From Sympetrum striolatum (lineage: Eukaryota > Arthropoda > Insecta > Odonata > Libellulidae), in contig OX388343.1 in NCBI GenBank assembly GCA_947579665.1, positions 101,003,657 to 101,067,656 of the forward strand: a DNA stretch of 64,000 nt, written 5' to 3'. Position numbers and translations under genes: made by a program. This document shows, piece after piece, positions 46,284-60,570 of this stretch (its first letter is position 1; the number at the start of each line of letters is the position of its first letter). The notes beneath the pieces were generated by a model that saw nothing but the letters and a program-made list of their open reading frames with translations, was not told the DNA's origin and made no database searches.

Positions 46284-48710
46284 GTAACTGCTGTTAATTC
46301 TTTATTTCGTAATTAATTTTAGTCTTATCGATTTGATGCATTTTGTATTTCATTTATAAGTTCTTTTTATCATCAATGATTGCTCTCGTGTATTATTTCA
46401 GGCTTTGCATTCCGGATTTTCGGAGGTCGAGTCGGAGAGGATTGTTTCTTGACCACATGAAGAGCATTGGATCCTGGAACCGGATTGACGTATATATAAG
46501 CTAATTTAGTGGTAGTAAATGCTGTGAATTCTTTATTTCGTAATTAATTTTAGTCTTATCGATTTGATGCATTTTGTATATCATTTATAAGATATTTTTA
46601 TGATCAATGATTGCTCTCGTGTATTATTTCAGGCTAAGCATTCCGTATATTCGGAGGATGAGTCGGAGAAGATTGTTTCTTGACCACATGAATAGCATTG
46701 GTTTCCTGGAACCGGATTGACATAAATATAAGCAAATTTATTCGTAGTAAATCCTGGTAATGTTTTATTTCGTAATTATTTTTAGTCTTATCGATTTGAT
46801 TTATTTTGTATATCATTTATTAGTTATTTTTATCATCAATGATTGCCCTCGTGTATTATTTCAGGCTATGCATTCCGGATATTCGGAGGATGAGTCGGAG
46901 AAGATTGTTTCTTACCACATGAAGAGCATTGGATCCTGGAACCGGATTGACGTAAATATAAGCTAATTTAGTGGTAGTAAATGCTGTTAATTCTTTATTT
47001 AGTCATTAATTTTAGTCTTATCGATTTGATGCATAGTGTATATCAATTATAAGTCATTTTTATCATAAATGATTGCTCTCGTGTATTATTTCAGGCTATG
47101 CATTCCGGATATTCGGAGGATGAGTCGGAGAAGATTGTTTCTTACCACATGAAGAGCATTGGATCCTGGAACCGGATTGACGTATATATAAGCTAATTTA
47201 GTGGTAGTAAATGCTGTGAATTCTTTATTTCGTAATTAATTTTAGTCTTATCGATTTCATGCATATTGTTTATCATTTATAAGTTATTTTTAACATCAAT
47301 GATTGCTCTCGTGTGTTATTTAGGCTAAGCATTCCGATTATTCGGAGGATGAGTCGGTGAGGATTGTTTCTTGACCACATGAAGAGCATTGGATCCTGGA
47401 ACCGGATTGACGTAAATATAAGCTAATTTAGTCGTAGTATATGCTGTGAATTCTTTATTTCGTAATTAATTTTAGTCTTATCGATTTGATGCATAGTGTA
47501 TATCAATTATAAGTCATTTTTATCATAAATAATTGCTCTCGTGTATTATTTCAGGCTATCCATTCCGGGCTATCAGAGGATGAGTCGGAGAATATTGTTT
47601 CTTGACCACATGAAGAGCATTGGATTTCTGGAGCCGGATTGACGTATATATAAGCTAATTTAGTGGTAGTAAATGCTTTTAATTCTCTATTTCGTAATTA
47701 ATTTTAGCCTTATCGATTTGATGCATTTTGTATATCATTTATAAGTTCTTTTTATCATCAATGAAATTCTCTCGTGTATTAAATCAGGCTATGCATTCCG
47801 GATATTCGGAGGATGAGTCGGAGAAGATTGTTTCTTGACCATATGAAGAGCGTTGGATTCCTGGAAGCGGATTGACGTAATTATAAGCTAATTTAGTGGT
47901 AGTTAATGCTGTAAATTCTTTATTTCGTAATTAATTTTAGTCTTATCGATTTGATGCATTTTGTATATCATTTATAAGTTCATTTTATGATCAATGATTA
48001 CTCTCGTGTATTATTTCAGGCTATCCTTTCCGGATATTCGGAGGATGAGTCGGAGAAGATTGTTTCTTGCCACATGAAGAGCATTGGATTCCTGGAACCG
48101 GATTGACGTAAATATAAGCTAATTTAGTCGTAGTAAATGCTGTTAATTCTTTATTTCGTAATTAATATTAGTCTTATCGATTTGATGAATTTTGTATATC
48201 ATTTATAAGTTCATTTTATCATCAATCATTGCTTTCGTGTATTATTTCAGGCTATGCATTCCGGATATTCGGAGGATGAGTCGGAGAAGATTGTTTCTTG
48301 ACCACATGAAGAGCATTGGATTCCTGGAAACAGATTGTCGTAAATATAAACTAATTTAGTCGTAGTAAATGCTCTTAATTCTTTATTTCGTAATTAATTT
48401 TAGTTTTATCGATTTGATGCATTTTGTATATCATTTATAAGTTATTTTTATCATCAATGATTACTCTCGTTTATTATTTCAGGCTATGCATTCCGGATAT
48501 TCGGAGGATGAGTCGGAGAAGATTATTTCTTGACCAAATGAAGATTATTGGATTCCTGGAACCGGATTGACGTAAATATAAGCTACTTTGGTCGTAGTAA
48601 ATGCTGTTAATTCTTTATTTCGTAATTTATTTTAGTCTTATCGATTTGATGCATTTTGTATATAATTTATAAGTTATTTTTATCATCAATGATTGCTCTC
48701 GTGTTTTATT

Positions 48711-51700
48711 TCAGGCTATGCATTCCGGATATTCGGAGGATGAGTCGGAGAAGATTGTTTCTTGACCACATGAAGAGCATTGGTTTCCAGGAACCGGAAT
48801 GACGTAAATATAAGCTAATTTATTCGTAGTAAATCCTGGTAATTTTTTATTTCGTAATTATTTTTAGTCTTATCGATTTGATTTATTTTGTATATCATTT
48901 ATTAGTTTTTTTTTATCATCAATGATTGCTCTCGTGCATTATTTCAGGCTATGCATTCCGGATATTCGGAGGATGAGTCGGAGAAGATTGTTTCTTGACC
49001 ACATGAAGAGCACTGGATTCCTGGAACCGGATTGTCGTAAATATAAACTAATTTAGAAGTTATAAATGCTCTAAATTCTTTATTTCGTAATTAATTTTAG
49101 TCTTATCGATTTGATGCATTTTGTATATCATTGATAACTTATTTTTATCATCAATGATTGCTCTCGTGTATTATTTCAGGCTATGCATTCCTTATATTCG
49201 GAGGATGAGTCGGAGAAGATTGTTTCTTGACCACATGAAGAGCATTGGATTTCTGGAACCGGATTGACGTAAACATAAGCTAATTTAGTGGTAGTAAATG
49301 CTGTTAATTCTTTATTTCGTAATTAATTTTAGTCTTATCGATTTGATGCATTTTGTATATCATTTATAAGTTATTTTTATCATCAATGATTGCTATCGTG
49401 TATTATTTCAGGCGTTGCATTCCGGATATTCGGAGGATGAGTCGGAGAAGATTGTTTCTTGACCACATGAAGAGCATTAGATTCCTGGAACCGGATTGTC
49501 GTAAATATAAGCTAATATAGTCGTAGTAAATGCTGTTAATTCTTTATTTCGTAATTTATTTTAGTCTTATCGATTTGATGCATATTTTATATCATTTATA
49601 AGTTAATTTTATCATCAATGATTGCACTAGTGTATTATTTCAGGCTATGCATTCCGGATATTCGGAGGATGAGTCGGAGAAGATTGTTTCTTGACCACAT
49701 GAAGAGCATTTGATTTCTGGAACCGGATTGACGTAAGCATAAGCTAATTTAGTGGTAGTAAATGCTGTTATTTCTTTATTTCGTAATTAATTTTAGTCTT
49801 ATCGATTTGATGCATTTTGTATATCATTTATAAGTTATTTTTATCATCAATGATTGCTATCGTGTATTATTTCAGGCTATGAATTCCGGATATTTGGAGG
49901 TAGAGTCGGAGAAGATTGTTTCTTGACCACATGAAGAGCATTGGTTTCCTGAAACCGGATTGACGTAAACATAAGTTAATTTAGTGGTAGTAAATGCTGT
50001 TAATTCTTTATTTCGTAATTAATTTTAGTCTTATCGATTTGATGCATTTTGTATTTCATTTATAAGTTCTTTTTATCATCAATGATTGCTCTCGTGTATT
50101 ATTTCAGGCTTTGCATTCCGGATATTCGGAGGATGTGTCGGAGAGGATTGTTTCTTGACCACATGAGGAGCATTGGATCCTGGAACCGGATTGACGTAAA
50201 TATAAGCTAATTTAGTGGTAGTAAATGCTGTGAATTCTATATTTCGTAATTAATTTTAGTCTTATCGATTTGATGCATTTTGTATATCATTTATTAGTTA
50301 TTTTTATCATCAATGATTGCTTTCGTGTATTATTTCAGGCTAAGCATTCCGGATATTCGGAGGATGAGTCGGAGAAGATTGTTTCTTGACCACATGAAGA
50401 GCATTGGATTCCTGGAACCGGAATGACGTAAATATAAGCTAATTTAGTGGTAGTAAATGCTGTTAATTCTTTATTTCGTAATTAATTTTAGTCTTATCGA
50501 TTTGATGCATTTTGTATATCATTTATAAGTTATTTTTATCATCAATGATTGCTCTCGTGTATTATTTCAGGCTATGCATTCCGGATATTCGGAGGATGAG
50601 TCGGAGAAGATTGTTTATTGACCAAATGAAGAGCATTGGATTCCTGCAACCGGATTGTCGTAAATATAAGCTAATTTAGTCGTAGTAAATTCTGTTAATT
50701 CTTTATTTCGTAATTAATTTTAGTCTTATCGATTTGATGCATATTTTACATCATTTATAAGTTATCTTTATCATCAATGATTGCTATCGTGTATTATTTC
50801 AGGCTATGCATTCCGGATATTCGGAGGATGAGTCGGAGAATATTGGTTCTTGACCACATGAAGAGCATTGGATTCCTGGAACCGGATTGTCGTAAATATA
50901 AGCTAATATAGTCGTAGTAAATGCTGTTAATTCTTTATTTCGTAATTAATTTTAGTCTTATCGATTTGATGCATATTTTATATCATTTATAAATTATTTT
51001 CATCATCAATGATTGCTCTCGTGTATTATTTCAGGCTAAGCATTCCGGATATTCGGAGGATGAGTCGGAGAAGATTGTTTCTTGACCACATGAAGAGCAT
51101 TGGATTCCTGGAACCGGAATGACGTAAATATAAGCTAATTTAGTCGTAGTAAATGCTGTTAATTCTTTATTTCGTGATTAATTTTAGTCTTATCGATTTG
51201 ATGCATTTTGTATATCATCTATAAGTTATTTTTATCATCAATGATTGCTCTCGTGTATTTTTTCAGGCTATGCATTCCGGATATTCGGAGGATGAGTCGG
51301 AGAAGATTGTTTATTGACCAAATGAAGACCATTGGATTCCTGCAACCGGATTGTCGTAAATATAAGCTAATTTAGTCGTAGTTAATGCTGTTAATTCTTT
51401 ATTTCGTAATTAATTTTAGTCTTATCGATTTGATGCATATTTTATATCATTTATAAGTTATTTATATCATCAATGATTGCTCTCGTGTATTATTTCAGGC
51501 TATGCATTCCGGATATTCGGAGGATGAGTCGGAGAAGATTGTTTCTTAACCACATGAAGAGCATTGGATTCCTGGAACCGGATTGTCGTAAATATAAGCT
51601 AATTTAGTCGTAGTAAATGCTGCTTATTTTTGATTTCGTAATTAATTTTAGTTTTATCGATTTGATGCATTTTGTATATCATTTATAAGTTATTTTTATC

Positions 51701-52652
51701 ATCAATGATTGTTCTCATGTATTATTTCAGGCTTTGCATTCCGGATATTCGGAGGATGAGTCGGAAAGGATTGTTTCTTGACCACATGAAGAGCATTGGA
51801 TCCTGGAACCGGATTGACGTTAATATAAGCTAATTTAGTGGTAGTAAATGCTGTGAATTCTTTATTTCGTAATTAATTTTAGTCTTATCGATTTGATGCA
51901 TTTTGTATATCATTTATAAGTAATTTTTATCATCAATGATTGCTCTCGTGTATTATTTCAGGCTATGCATTCTGGATATTCGGAGGATGAGTCGGAGAAG
52001 ATTGATTCTTGACCACATGAAGAGCATTGGATATCTGGAACCGGATTGACGTAAACATAAGCTAATTTAGTGGTAGTAAATGCTGTTATTTCTTTATTTC
52101 GTAATTTATTTTAGTCTTATCGATTTGATGCATTTTGTATATCATTTATAAGTTATTTTTATCATCAAAGATTGCTATCGTGTATTATTTCATGCTATGC
52201 ATTCCGGATATTCGGAGGATGAGTCGGAGAAGATTGTTTCTTGACCACATGAAGAGCATTGGTTTCCTGAAACAGGATCGACGTAAACATAAGTTAATTT
52301 AGTGGTAGTAAATGCTGTTAATTCTTTATTTCGTAATTAATTTTAGTCTTATCGATTTGATGCATTTTGTATTTCATTTATAAGTTCTTTTTATCATCAA
52401 TGATTGCTCTCGTGTATTATTTCAGGCTATGCATTCCGGATATTCGGAGGATGAGTCGGAGAGGATTGTTTCTTGACCTCATGAAGAGCATTGGTTTCCT
52501 GGAACCGGATTGACGTAAATATAAGCTAATTTATTCGTAGTAAATCCTGGTAATGTTTTATTTCGTAATTATTTTTAGTCTTATCGATTTGATTTATTTT
52601 GTATATCATTTATTAGCTATTTTTATCATCAATGATTGCCCTCGTGTATTAT
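48711..52652 (+). repeat. 17-monomer higher-order unit H5, copy 1 (about 3,943 bp)
   Basis: The unit begins after the CGTGTTTTATTTCAGG monomer, with GGTTTCCAGGAACC at 48,782. All markers recur 3,943 bp to the right: AGAAGTTATAAATGC at 49,055 and 52,998, GATTGCACTAGTG near 49,620 and 53,563, GGTTCTTGACC near 50,844 and 54,787, and GACCTCATGAAG near 52,477 and 56,420. Seventeen monomers would be 3,944 bp. It carries no SINE; its SINE-subtype monomers are empty. Confidence 0.9.
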
Positions 52653-55600
52653 TTCAGGCTATGCATTCCGGATATTCGGAGGATGAGTCGGAGAAGATTG
52701 TTTCTTGACCACATGAAGAGCATTGGTTTCCAGGAACCGGAATGACGTAAATATAAGCTAATTTATTCGTAGTAAATCCTGGTAATTTTTTATTTCGTAA
52801 TTATTTTTAGTCTTATCGATTTGATTTATTTTGTATATCATTTATTAGTTTTTTTTTATCATCAATGATTGCTCTCGTGCATTATTTCAGGCTATGCATT
52901 CCGGATATTCGGAGGATGAGTCGGAGAAGATTGTTTCTTGACCACATGAAGAGCACTGGATTCCTGGAACCGGATTGTCGTAAATATAAACTAATTTAGA
53001 AGTTATAAATGCTCTAAATTCTTTATTTCGTAATTAATTTTAGTCTTATCGATTTGATGCATTTTGTATATCATTGATAACTTATTTTTATCATCAATGA
53101 TTGCTCTCGTGTATTATTTCAGGCTATGCATTCCTTATATTCGGAGGATGAGTCGGAGAAGATTGTTTCTTGACCACATGAAGAGCATTGGATTTCTGGA
53201 ACCGGATTGACGTAAACATAAGCTAATTTAGTGGTAGTAAATGCTGTTAATTCTTTATTTCGTAATTAATTTTAGTCTTATCGATTTGATGCATTTTGTA
53301 TATCATTTATAAGTTATTTTTATCATCAATGATTGCTATCGTGTATTATTTCAGGCGTTGCATTCCGGATATTCGGAGGATGAGTCGGAGAAGATTGTTT
53401 CTTGACCACATGAAGAGCATTAGATTCCTGGAACCGGATTGTCGTAAATATAAGCTAATATAGTCGTAGTAAATGCTGTTAATTCTTTATTTCGTAATTT
53501 ATTTTAGTCTTATCGATTTGATGCATATTTTATATCATTTATAAGTTAATTTTATCATCAATGATTGCACTAGTGTATTATTTCAGGCTATGCATTCCGG
53601 ATATTCGGAGGATGAGTCGGAGAAGATTGTTTCTTGACCACATGAAGAGCATTTGATTTCTGGAACCGGATTGACGTAAGCATAAGCTAATTTAGTGGTA
53701 GTAAATGCTGTTATTTCTTTATTTCGTAATTAATTTTAGTCTTATCGATTTGATGCATTTTGTATATCATTTATAAGTTATTTTTATCATCAATGATTGC
53801 TATCGTGTATTATTTCAGGCTATGAATTCCGGATATTTGGAGGTAGAGTCGGAGAAGATTGTTTCTTGACCACATGAAGAGCATTGGTTTCCTGAAACCG
53901 GATTGACGTAAACATAAGTTAATTTAGTGGTAGTAAATGCTGTTAATTCTTTATTTCGTAATTAATTTTAGTCTTATCGATTGGATGCATTTTGTATTTC
54001 ATTTATAAGTTCTTTTTATCATCAATGATTGCTCTCGTGTATTATTTCAGGCTTTGCATTCCGGATATTCGGAGGATGTGTCGGAGAGGATTGTTTCTTG
54101 ACCACATGAGGAGCATTGGATCCTGGAACCGGATTGACGTAAATATAAGCTAATTTAGTGGTAGTAAATGCTGTGAATTCTATATTTCGTAATTAATTTT
54201 AGTCTTATCGATTTGATGCATTTTGTATATCATTTATTAGTTATTTTTATCATCAATGATTGCTTTCGTGTATTATTTCAGGCTAAGCATTCCGGATATT
54301 CGGAGGATGAGTCGGAGAAGATTGTTTCTTGACCACATGAAGAGCATTGGATTCCTGGAACCGGAATGACGTAAATATAAGCTAATTTAGTGGTAGTAAA
54401 TGCTGTTAATTCTTTATTTCGTAATTAATTTTAGTCTTATCGATTTGATGCATTTTGTATATCATTTATAAGTTATTTTTATCATCAATGATTGCTCTCG
54501 TGTATTATTTCAGGCTATGCATTCCGGATATTCGGAGGATGAGTCGGAGAAGATTGTTTATTGACCAAATGAAGAGCATTGGATTCCTGCAACCGGATTG
54601 TCGTAAATATAAGCTAATTTAGTCGTAGTAAATTCTGTTAATTCTTTATTTCGTAATTAATTTTAGTCTTATCGATTTGATGCATATTTTACATCATTTA
54701 TAAGTTATCTTTATCATCAATGATTGCTATCGTGTATTATTTCAGGCTATGCATTCCGGATATTCGGAGGATGAGTCGGAGAATATTGGTTCTTGACCAC
54801 ATGAAGAGCATTGGATTCCTGGAACCGGATTGTCGTAAATATAAGCTAATATAGTCGTAGTAAATGCTGTTAATTCTTTATTTCGTAATTAATTTTAGTC
54901 TTATCGATTTGATGCATATTTTATATCATTTATAAATTATTTTCATCATCAATGATTGCTCTCGTGTATTATTTCAGGCTAAGCATTCCGGATATTCGGA
55001 GGATGAGTCGGAGAAGATTGTTTCTTGACCACATGAAGAGCATTGGATTCCTGGAACCGGAATGACGTAAATATAAGCTAATTTAGTCGTAGTAAATGCT
55101 GTTAATTCTTTATTTCGTGATTAATTTTAGTCTTATCGATTTGATGCATTTTGTATATCATCTATAAGTTATTTTTATCATCAATGATTGCTCTCGTGTA
55201 TTTTTTCAGGCTATGCATTCCGGATATTCGGAGGATGAGTCGGAGAAGATTGTTTATTGACCAAATGAAGACCATTGGATTCCTGCAACCGGATTGTCGT
55301 AAATATAAGCTAATTTAGTCGTAGTTAATGCTGTTAATTCTTTATTTCGTAATTAATTTTAGTCTTATCGATTTGATGCATATTTTATATCATTTATAAG
55401 TTATTTATATCATCAATGATTGCTCTCGTGTATTATTTCAGGCTATGCATTCCGGATATTCGGAGGATGAGTCGGAGAAGATTGTTTCTTAACCACATGA
55501 AGAGCATTGGATTCCTGGAACCGGATTGTCGTAAATATAAGCTAATTTAGTCGTAGTAAATGCTGCTTATTTTTGATTTCGTAATTAATTTTAGTTTTAT

Positions 55601-56645
55601 CGATTTGATGCATTTTGTATATCATTTATAAGTTATTTTTATCATCAATGATTGTTCTCATGTATTATTTCAGGCTTTGCATTCCGGATATTCGGAGGAT
55701 GAGTCGGAAAGGATTGTTTCTTGACCACATGAAGAGCATTGGATCCTGGAACCGGATTGACGTTAATATAAGCTAATTTAGTGGTAGTAAATGCTGTGAA
55801 TTCTTTATTTCGTAATTAATTTTAGTCTTATCGATTTGATGCATTTTGTATATCATTTATAAGTAATTTTTATCATCAATGATTGCTCTCGTGTATTATT
55901 TCAGGCTATGCATTCTGGATATTCGGAGGATGAGTCGGAGAAGATTGATTCTTGACCACATGAAGAGCATTGGATATCTGGAACCGGATTGACGTAAACA
56001 TAAGCTAATTTAGTGGTAGTAAATGCTGTTATTTCTTTATTTCGTAATTTATTTTAGTCTTATCGATTTGATGCATTTTGTATATCATTTATAAGTTATT
56101 TTTATCATCAAAGATTGCTATCGTGTATTATTTCATGCTATGCATTCCGGATATTCGGAGGATGAGTCGGAGAAGATTGTTTCTTGACCACATGAAGAGC
56201 ATTGGTTTCCTGAAACAGGATCGACGTAAACATAAGTTAATTTAGTGGTAGTAAATGCTGTTAATTCTTTATTTCGTAATTAATTTTAGTCTTATCGATT
56301 TGATGCATTTTGTATTTCATTTATAAGTTCTTTTTATCATCAATGATTGCTCTCGTGTATTATTTCAGGCTATGCATTCCGGATATTCGGAGGATGAGTC
56401 GGAGAGGATTGTTTCTTGACCTCATGAAGAGCATTGGTTTCCTGGAACCGGATTGACGTAAATATAAGCTAATTTATTCGTAGTAAATCCTGGTAATGTT
56501 TTATTTCGTAATTATTTTTAGTCTTATCGATTTGATTTATTTTGTATATCATTTATTAGCTATTTTTATCATCAATGATTGCCCTCGTGTATTATTTCAG
56601 GCTATGCATTCCGGATATTCGGAGGATGAGTCGGAGAAGATTGTT
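52653..56645 (+). repeat. 17-monomer higher-order unit H5, copy 2
   Basis: This is the most exact long duplication in the window. Over nearly 4 kb only a handful of differences from copy 1 were found by eye, one of them GATTGGATGC near 53,980 against GATTTGATGC near 50,037. The match ends near 56,645, where copy 2 has TTTCTTACCAC and GGATCC while copy 1 has TTTCTTGACCAC and GGTTTCC. The high identity indicates a recent duplication, or an error in assembly of a longer near-identical array. Confidence 0.9.
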
Positions 56646-59600
56646 TCTTACCACATGAAGAGCATTGGATCCTGGAACCGGATTGACGTAAATATAAGCT
56701 AATTTAGTGGTAGTAAATGCTGTTAATTCTTTATTTAGTCATTAATTTTAGTCTTATCGATTTGATGCATTATGTTTATCATTTATAAGTTATTTTTAAC
56801 ATCAATGATTGCTCTCATGTGTTATTTCAGGCTATGCATTCCGATTATTCGGAGGATGAGTCGGTGAGGATTGTTTCTTGACCACATGAAGAGCATTGGA
56901 TCCTGGAACCGGATTGACGTAAATATAAGCTTATTTAGTCGTAGTATATGCTGTGAATTCTTAATTTCGTAATTAAATTTAGTCTTATCGATTTGATGCA
57001 TTTTGTATATCATTTATAAATTACTTTTATCATCAATGATTGCCCTCGTGTATTATTTCAGGCTATGCATTCCGGATATTCGGAGGATGAGTCGGAGAAG
57101 ATTGTTTCTTGACCACATGAAGAGCATTGGATTCCTGGAACCGGATTGTCGTAAATATAAGCTTATTTAGTCGTAGTAAATGCTGTTAATTCTTTATTTC
57201 GTAATTAATTTTAGTCTTAACGATTTGATGCATATTGTATATCATTTATAAGTTATTTTTATCATCAATGATTGCTCTCGTGTATTATTTCAGGCTATGC
57301 ATTCCGGGCTATCAGAGGATGAGTCGGAGAAGATTGTTTCTTGACCACATGAAAAACATTGGATTTCTGGAACCGGATTGACGTATATATAAGCTAATTT
57401 AGTGGTAGTAAATGCTTTTAATTCTCTATTTCGTAATTAATTTTAGCCTTATCGATCTGATGGATTTTGTATTTCATTTATAAGTTCTTTTTATCATCAA
57501 TGATTGCCCTCGTGTATTATTTCAGGCTATGCATTCCGGATATTCGGAGGATGAGTCGGAGAAGATTGTTTCTTGACCACATGAAGAGCACTGGATTCCT
57601 GGAACCGGATTGTCGTAAATATATAGTAATTTAGAAGTTATAAATGCTCTACATTCTTTATTTCGTAATTAATTTTAGTCTTATCGATTTGATGCATTTT
57701 GTATATCATTGATAACTTATTTTTATCATCAATGATTGCTCTCGTGTATTGTTTCAGGCTATGCATTCCGGATATTCGGAGGATGACTCGGAGAAGATTG
57801 TTTTTTGACCACATGAAGAGCATTGGATTCCTGGAACCGGATTGTCGTAAATATAAGCTAATTTAGTGGTAGTAAATGCTGTTAATTCTTTATTTCGTAA
57901 TTAATTTTAGTCTTATCGATTTGATGAATATTTTATATCATTTATAAGTTATTTTTATCATCAATGATTGCTCTCGTGTATTATTTCAGGCTATGCATTC
58001 CTGATATTCGGAGGATGAGTCGGAGAAGATTGTTTCTTGACCACATAAAGATCATTGGATTCCTGGAACCGGATTGACGTAAATATAAGCTAATTTAGTC
58101 GTAGTAAATGCTGTTAATTTTTTATTTCCTTATTAATTTTAGTCTTATAAATTTGATGTATTTTGTATATCATTTATAAGTTATTATTATCATCAATGAT
58201 TGCTATCGTGTATTATTTCAGGCTATGCATTCCGGATATTCGGAGGATGAGTCGGAGAAGATTGTTTCTTGACCGCATGAGGAGCATTGGATCCTGGAAC
58301 CGGATTGACGTAAATATAAGCTAATTTAGTGGTAGTAAATGCTGTGAATTCTTTATTTCGTAATTAATTTTAGTCTTATCGATTTGATGCATTTTGTATA
58401 TCATTTATTAGTTATTTTTATCATCAATGATTGCTTTCGTGTATTATTTCAGGCTAAGCATTCCGGATATTCGGAGGATGAGTCGGAGAAGATTGTTTCT
58501 TGACCACATGAAGAGCATTGGATTCCTGGAACCGGAATGACGTAAATATAAGCTAATTTAGTCGTAGTAAATGCTGTTAATTGTTTATTTCGTAATTAAT
58601 TTTAGTCTTATCGATTTGATGCATTTTGTATTTCATTTATAAGTTCTTTTTATCATCAATGATTGCTCTCGTGTATTATTTCAGGCTATGAATTCCGGAT
58701 ATTCGGAGGATGAGTCGGAAAAGATTGTTTCTTGACCACATGAAGAGCATTGGTTTCCTGAAACCGGATTGACGTAAACATAAGTTAATTTAGTGGTAGT
58801 AAATGCTGTTAATTCTTTATTTCGTAATTAATTTTAGTCTTATCGATTTGATGCATTTTGTATTTCATTTATAAGTTCTTTTTATCATCAATGATTGCTC
58901 TCGTGTATTATTTCAGGCTTTGCATTCCGGATATTCGGAGGATGAGTCGGAGAGGATTGTTTCTTGACCACATGAGGAGCATTGGATCCTGGAACCGGAT
59001 TGACGTAAATATAAGCTAATTTAGTGGTAGTAAATGCTGTGAATTCTTTATTTCGTAATTAATTTTAGTCTTATCGATTTGATGCATTTTGTATATCATT
59101 TATTAGTTATTTTTATCATCAATGATTGCTTTCGTGTATTATTTCAGGCTAAGCATTCCGGATATTCGGAGGATGAGTCGGAGAAGATTGTTTCTTGACC
59201 ACATGAAGAGCATTGGATTCCTGGAACCGGAATGACGTAAATATAAGCAAATTTAGTCGTAGTAAATGCTGTTAATTCTTTATTTCGTAATTAATTTTAG
59301 TCTTATCGATTTGATGCATTTTGTATATCATTTATAAGTTATTTTTATCATCAATGATTGCTCTCGTGTATTATTTCAGGCTATGCATTTCGGATATTCG
59401 GAGGATGAGTCGGAGAAGATAGTTTATTGACCAAATGAAGAGCATTGGATTCCTGCAACCGGATTGTCGTAAATATAATTAAATTTAGTCGTAGTAAATT
59501 CTGTTAATTCTTTATTTCGTAATTAATTTTAGTCTTATCGATTTGATGCATATTTTACATCATTTATAAGTTATTTTTATCATCAATGATTGCTATCGTG

Positions 59601-60570
59601 TATTATTTCAGGCTATGCATTCCGGATATTCGGAGGATGAGTCGGAGAATATTGGTTCTTGACCACATGAAGAGCATTGGATTCCTGGAACCGGATTGTC
59701 GTAAATATAAGCTAATATAGTCGTAGTAAATGCTGTTAATTCCTTATTTCGTAATTAATTTTAGTCTAATCGATTTGATGCATATTTTATATCATTTATA
59801 AGTTATTTTCATCATGAATGATTGCTCTCGTGTATTATTTCAGGCTAAGCATTCCGGATATTCGGAGGATGAGTCAGAGAAGATTGTTTCTTGACCACAT
59901 GAAGAGCATTGGATTCCTGGAAACGGAATGACGTAAATATAAGCTAATTTAGTCGTAGTAAATGCTGTTAATTCTTTATTTCGTGATTAATTTTAGTCTT
60001 ATCGATTTGATGCATTTTGTATATCATTTATAAGTTATTTTTATCATCAATGATTGCTCTCGTGAATTATTTCAGGCTATGCATTCCGGATATTCGGAGG
60101 ATGAGTCGGAGAAGATTGTTTATTGACCAAATGAAGACCATTGGATTCCTGAAACCGGATTGTCGTAAATATAAGCTAATTTAGTCGTAGTAAATGCTGT
60201 TAATTCTTTATTTCGTAATTAATTTTAGTCTTATCGATTTGATGCATATTTTATATCATTTATAAGTTATTTATATCATCAATGATTGCTCTCGTGTATT
60301 ATTTCAGGCTATGCATTCCGGATATTCGGAGGATGAGTCGGAGAAGATTGTTTCTTGACCACATGAAGAGCATTGGATTCCTGGAACCGGATTGTCGTAA
60401 ATATAAGCTAATTTAGTCGTAGTAAATGCTGCTTATTTTTGATTTCGTAATTAATTTTAGTTTTATCGATTTGATGCATTTTGTATATCATTTATAAGTT
60501 ATTTTTATCATCAATGATTGCTTTCGTGTATTATTTCAGGCTTTGCATTCCGGATATTCGGAGGATGAGT
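56646..60570 (+). repeat. Satellite region right of H5
   Basis: The left part (to about 57,023) follows 44,440-45,060 at an offset of 11,963 bp. It then joins a monomer of block A type (CCGGGCTATCAGAGG near 57,306, CGATCTGATGG near 57,460). From about 58,260 the order resembles the middle of H5 (GCTAAGCATTCC, CCTGCAACC, GGTTCTTGACC near 59,654), but with more substitutions. This is an older relative of H5. No gene, RNA gene or inserted element is seen. Confidence 0.75.

Larger units (their letters stand above)
41221..48710 (+). repeat. Mosaic satellite region with SINE copy 4
   Basis: About 32 monomers. Bases 41,221-41,800 match 48,300-48,870 (offset 7,089; GAAGATTATTGG marker at 41,451 and 48,540). 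Bases 41,880-42,600 match 49,670-50,400 (offset 7,786; ACGTAAGCATAAG). Bases 42,900-44,600 match about 51,600-52,650 in part (offset about 8,715). Bases 44,440-45,060 match 56,403-57,023 (offset 11,963; GGTGAGGATTG). At 45,340-46,000 is a shortened version of block A, with GGAGTAGATTGTTTGTTG and CCGGGCTATCAGAGG but fewer monomers between them. This looks like the older source region for the duplicated units to its right. Confidence 0.75.
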
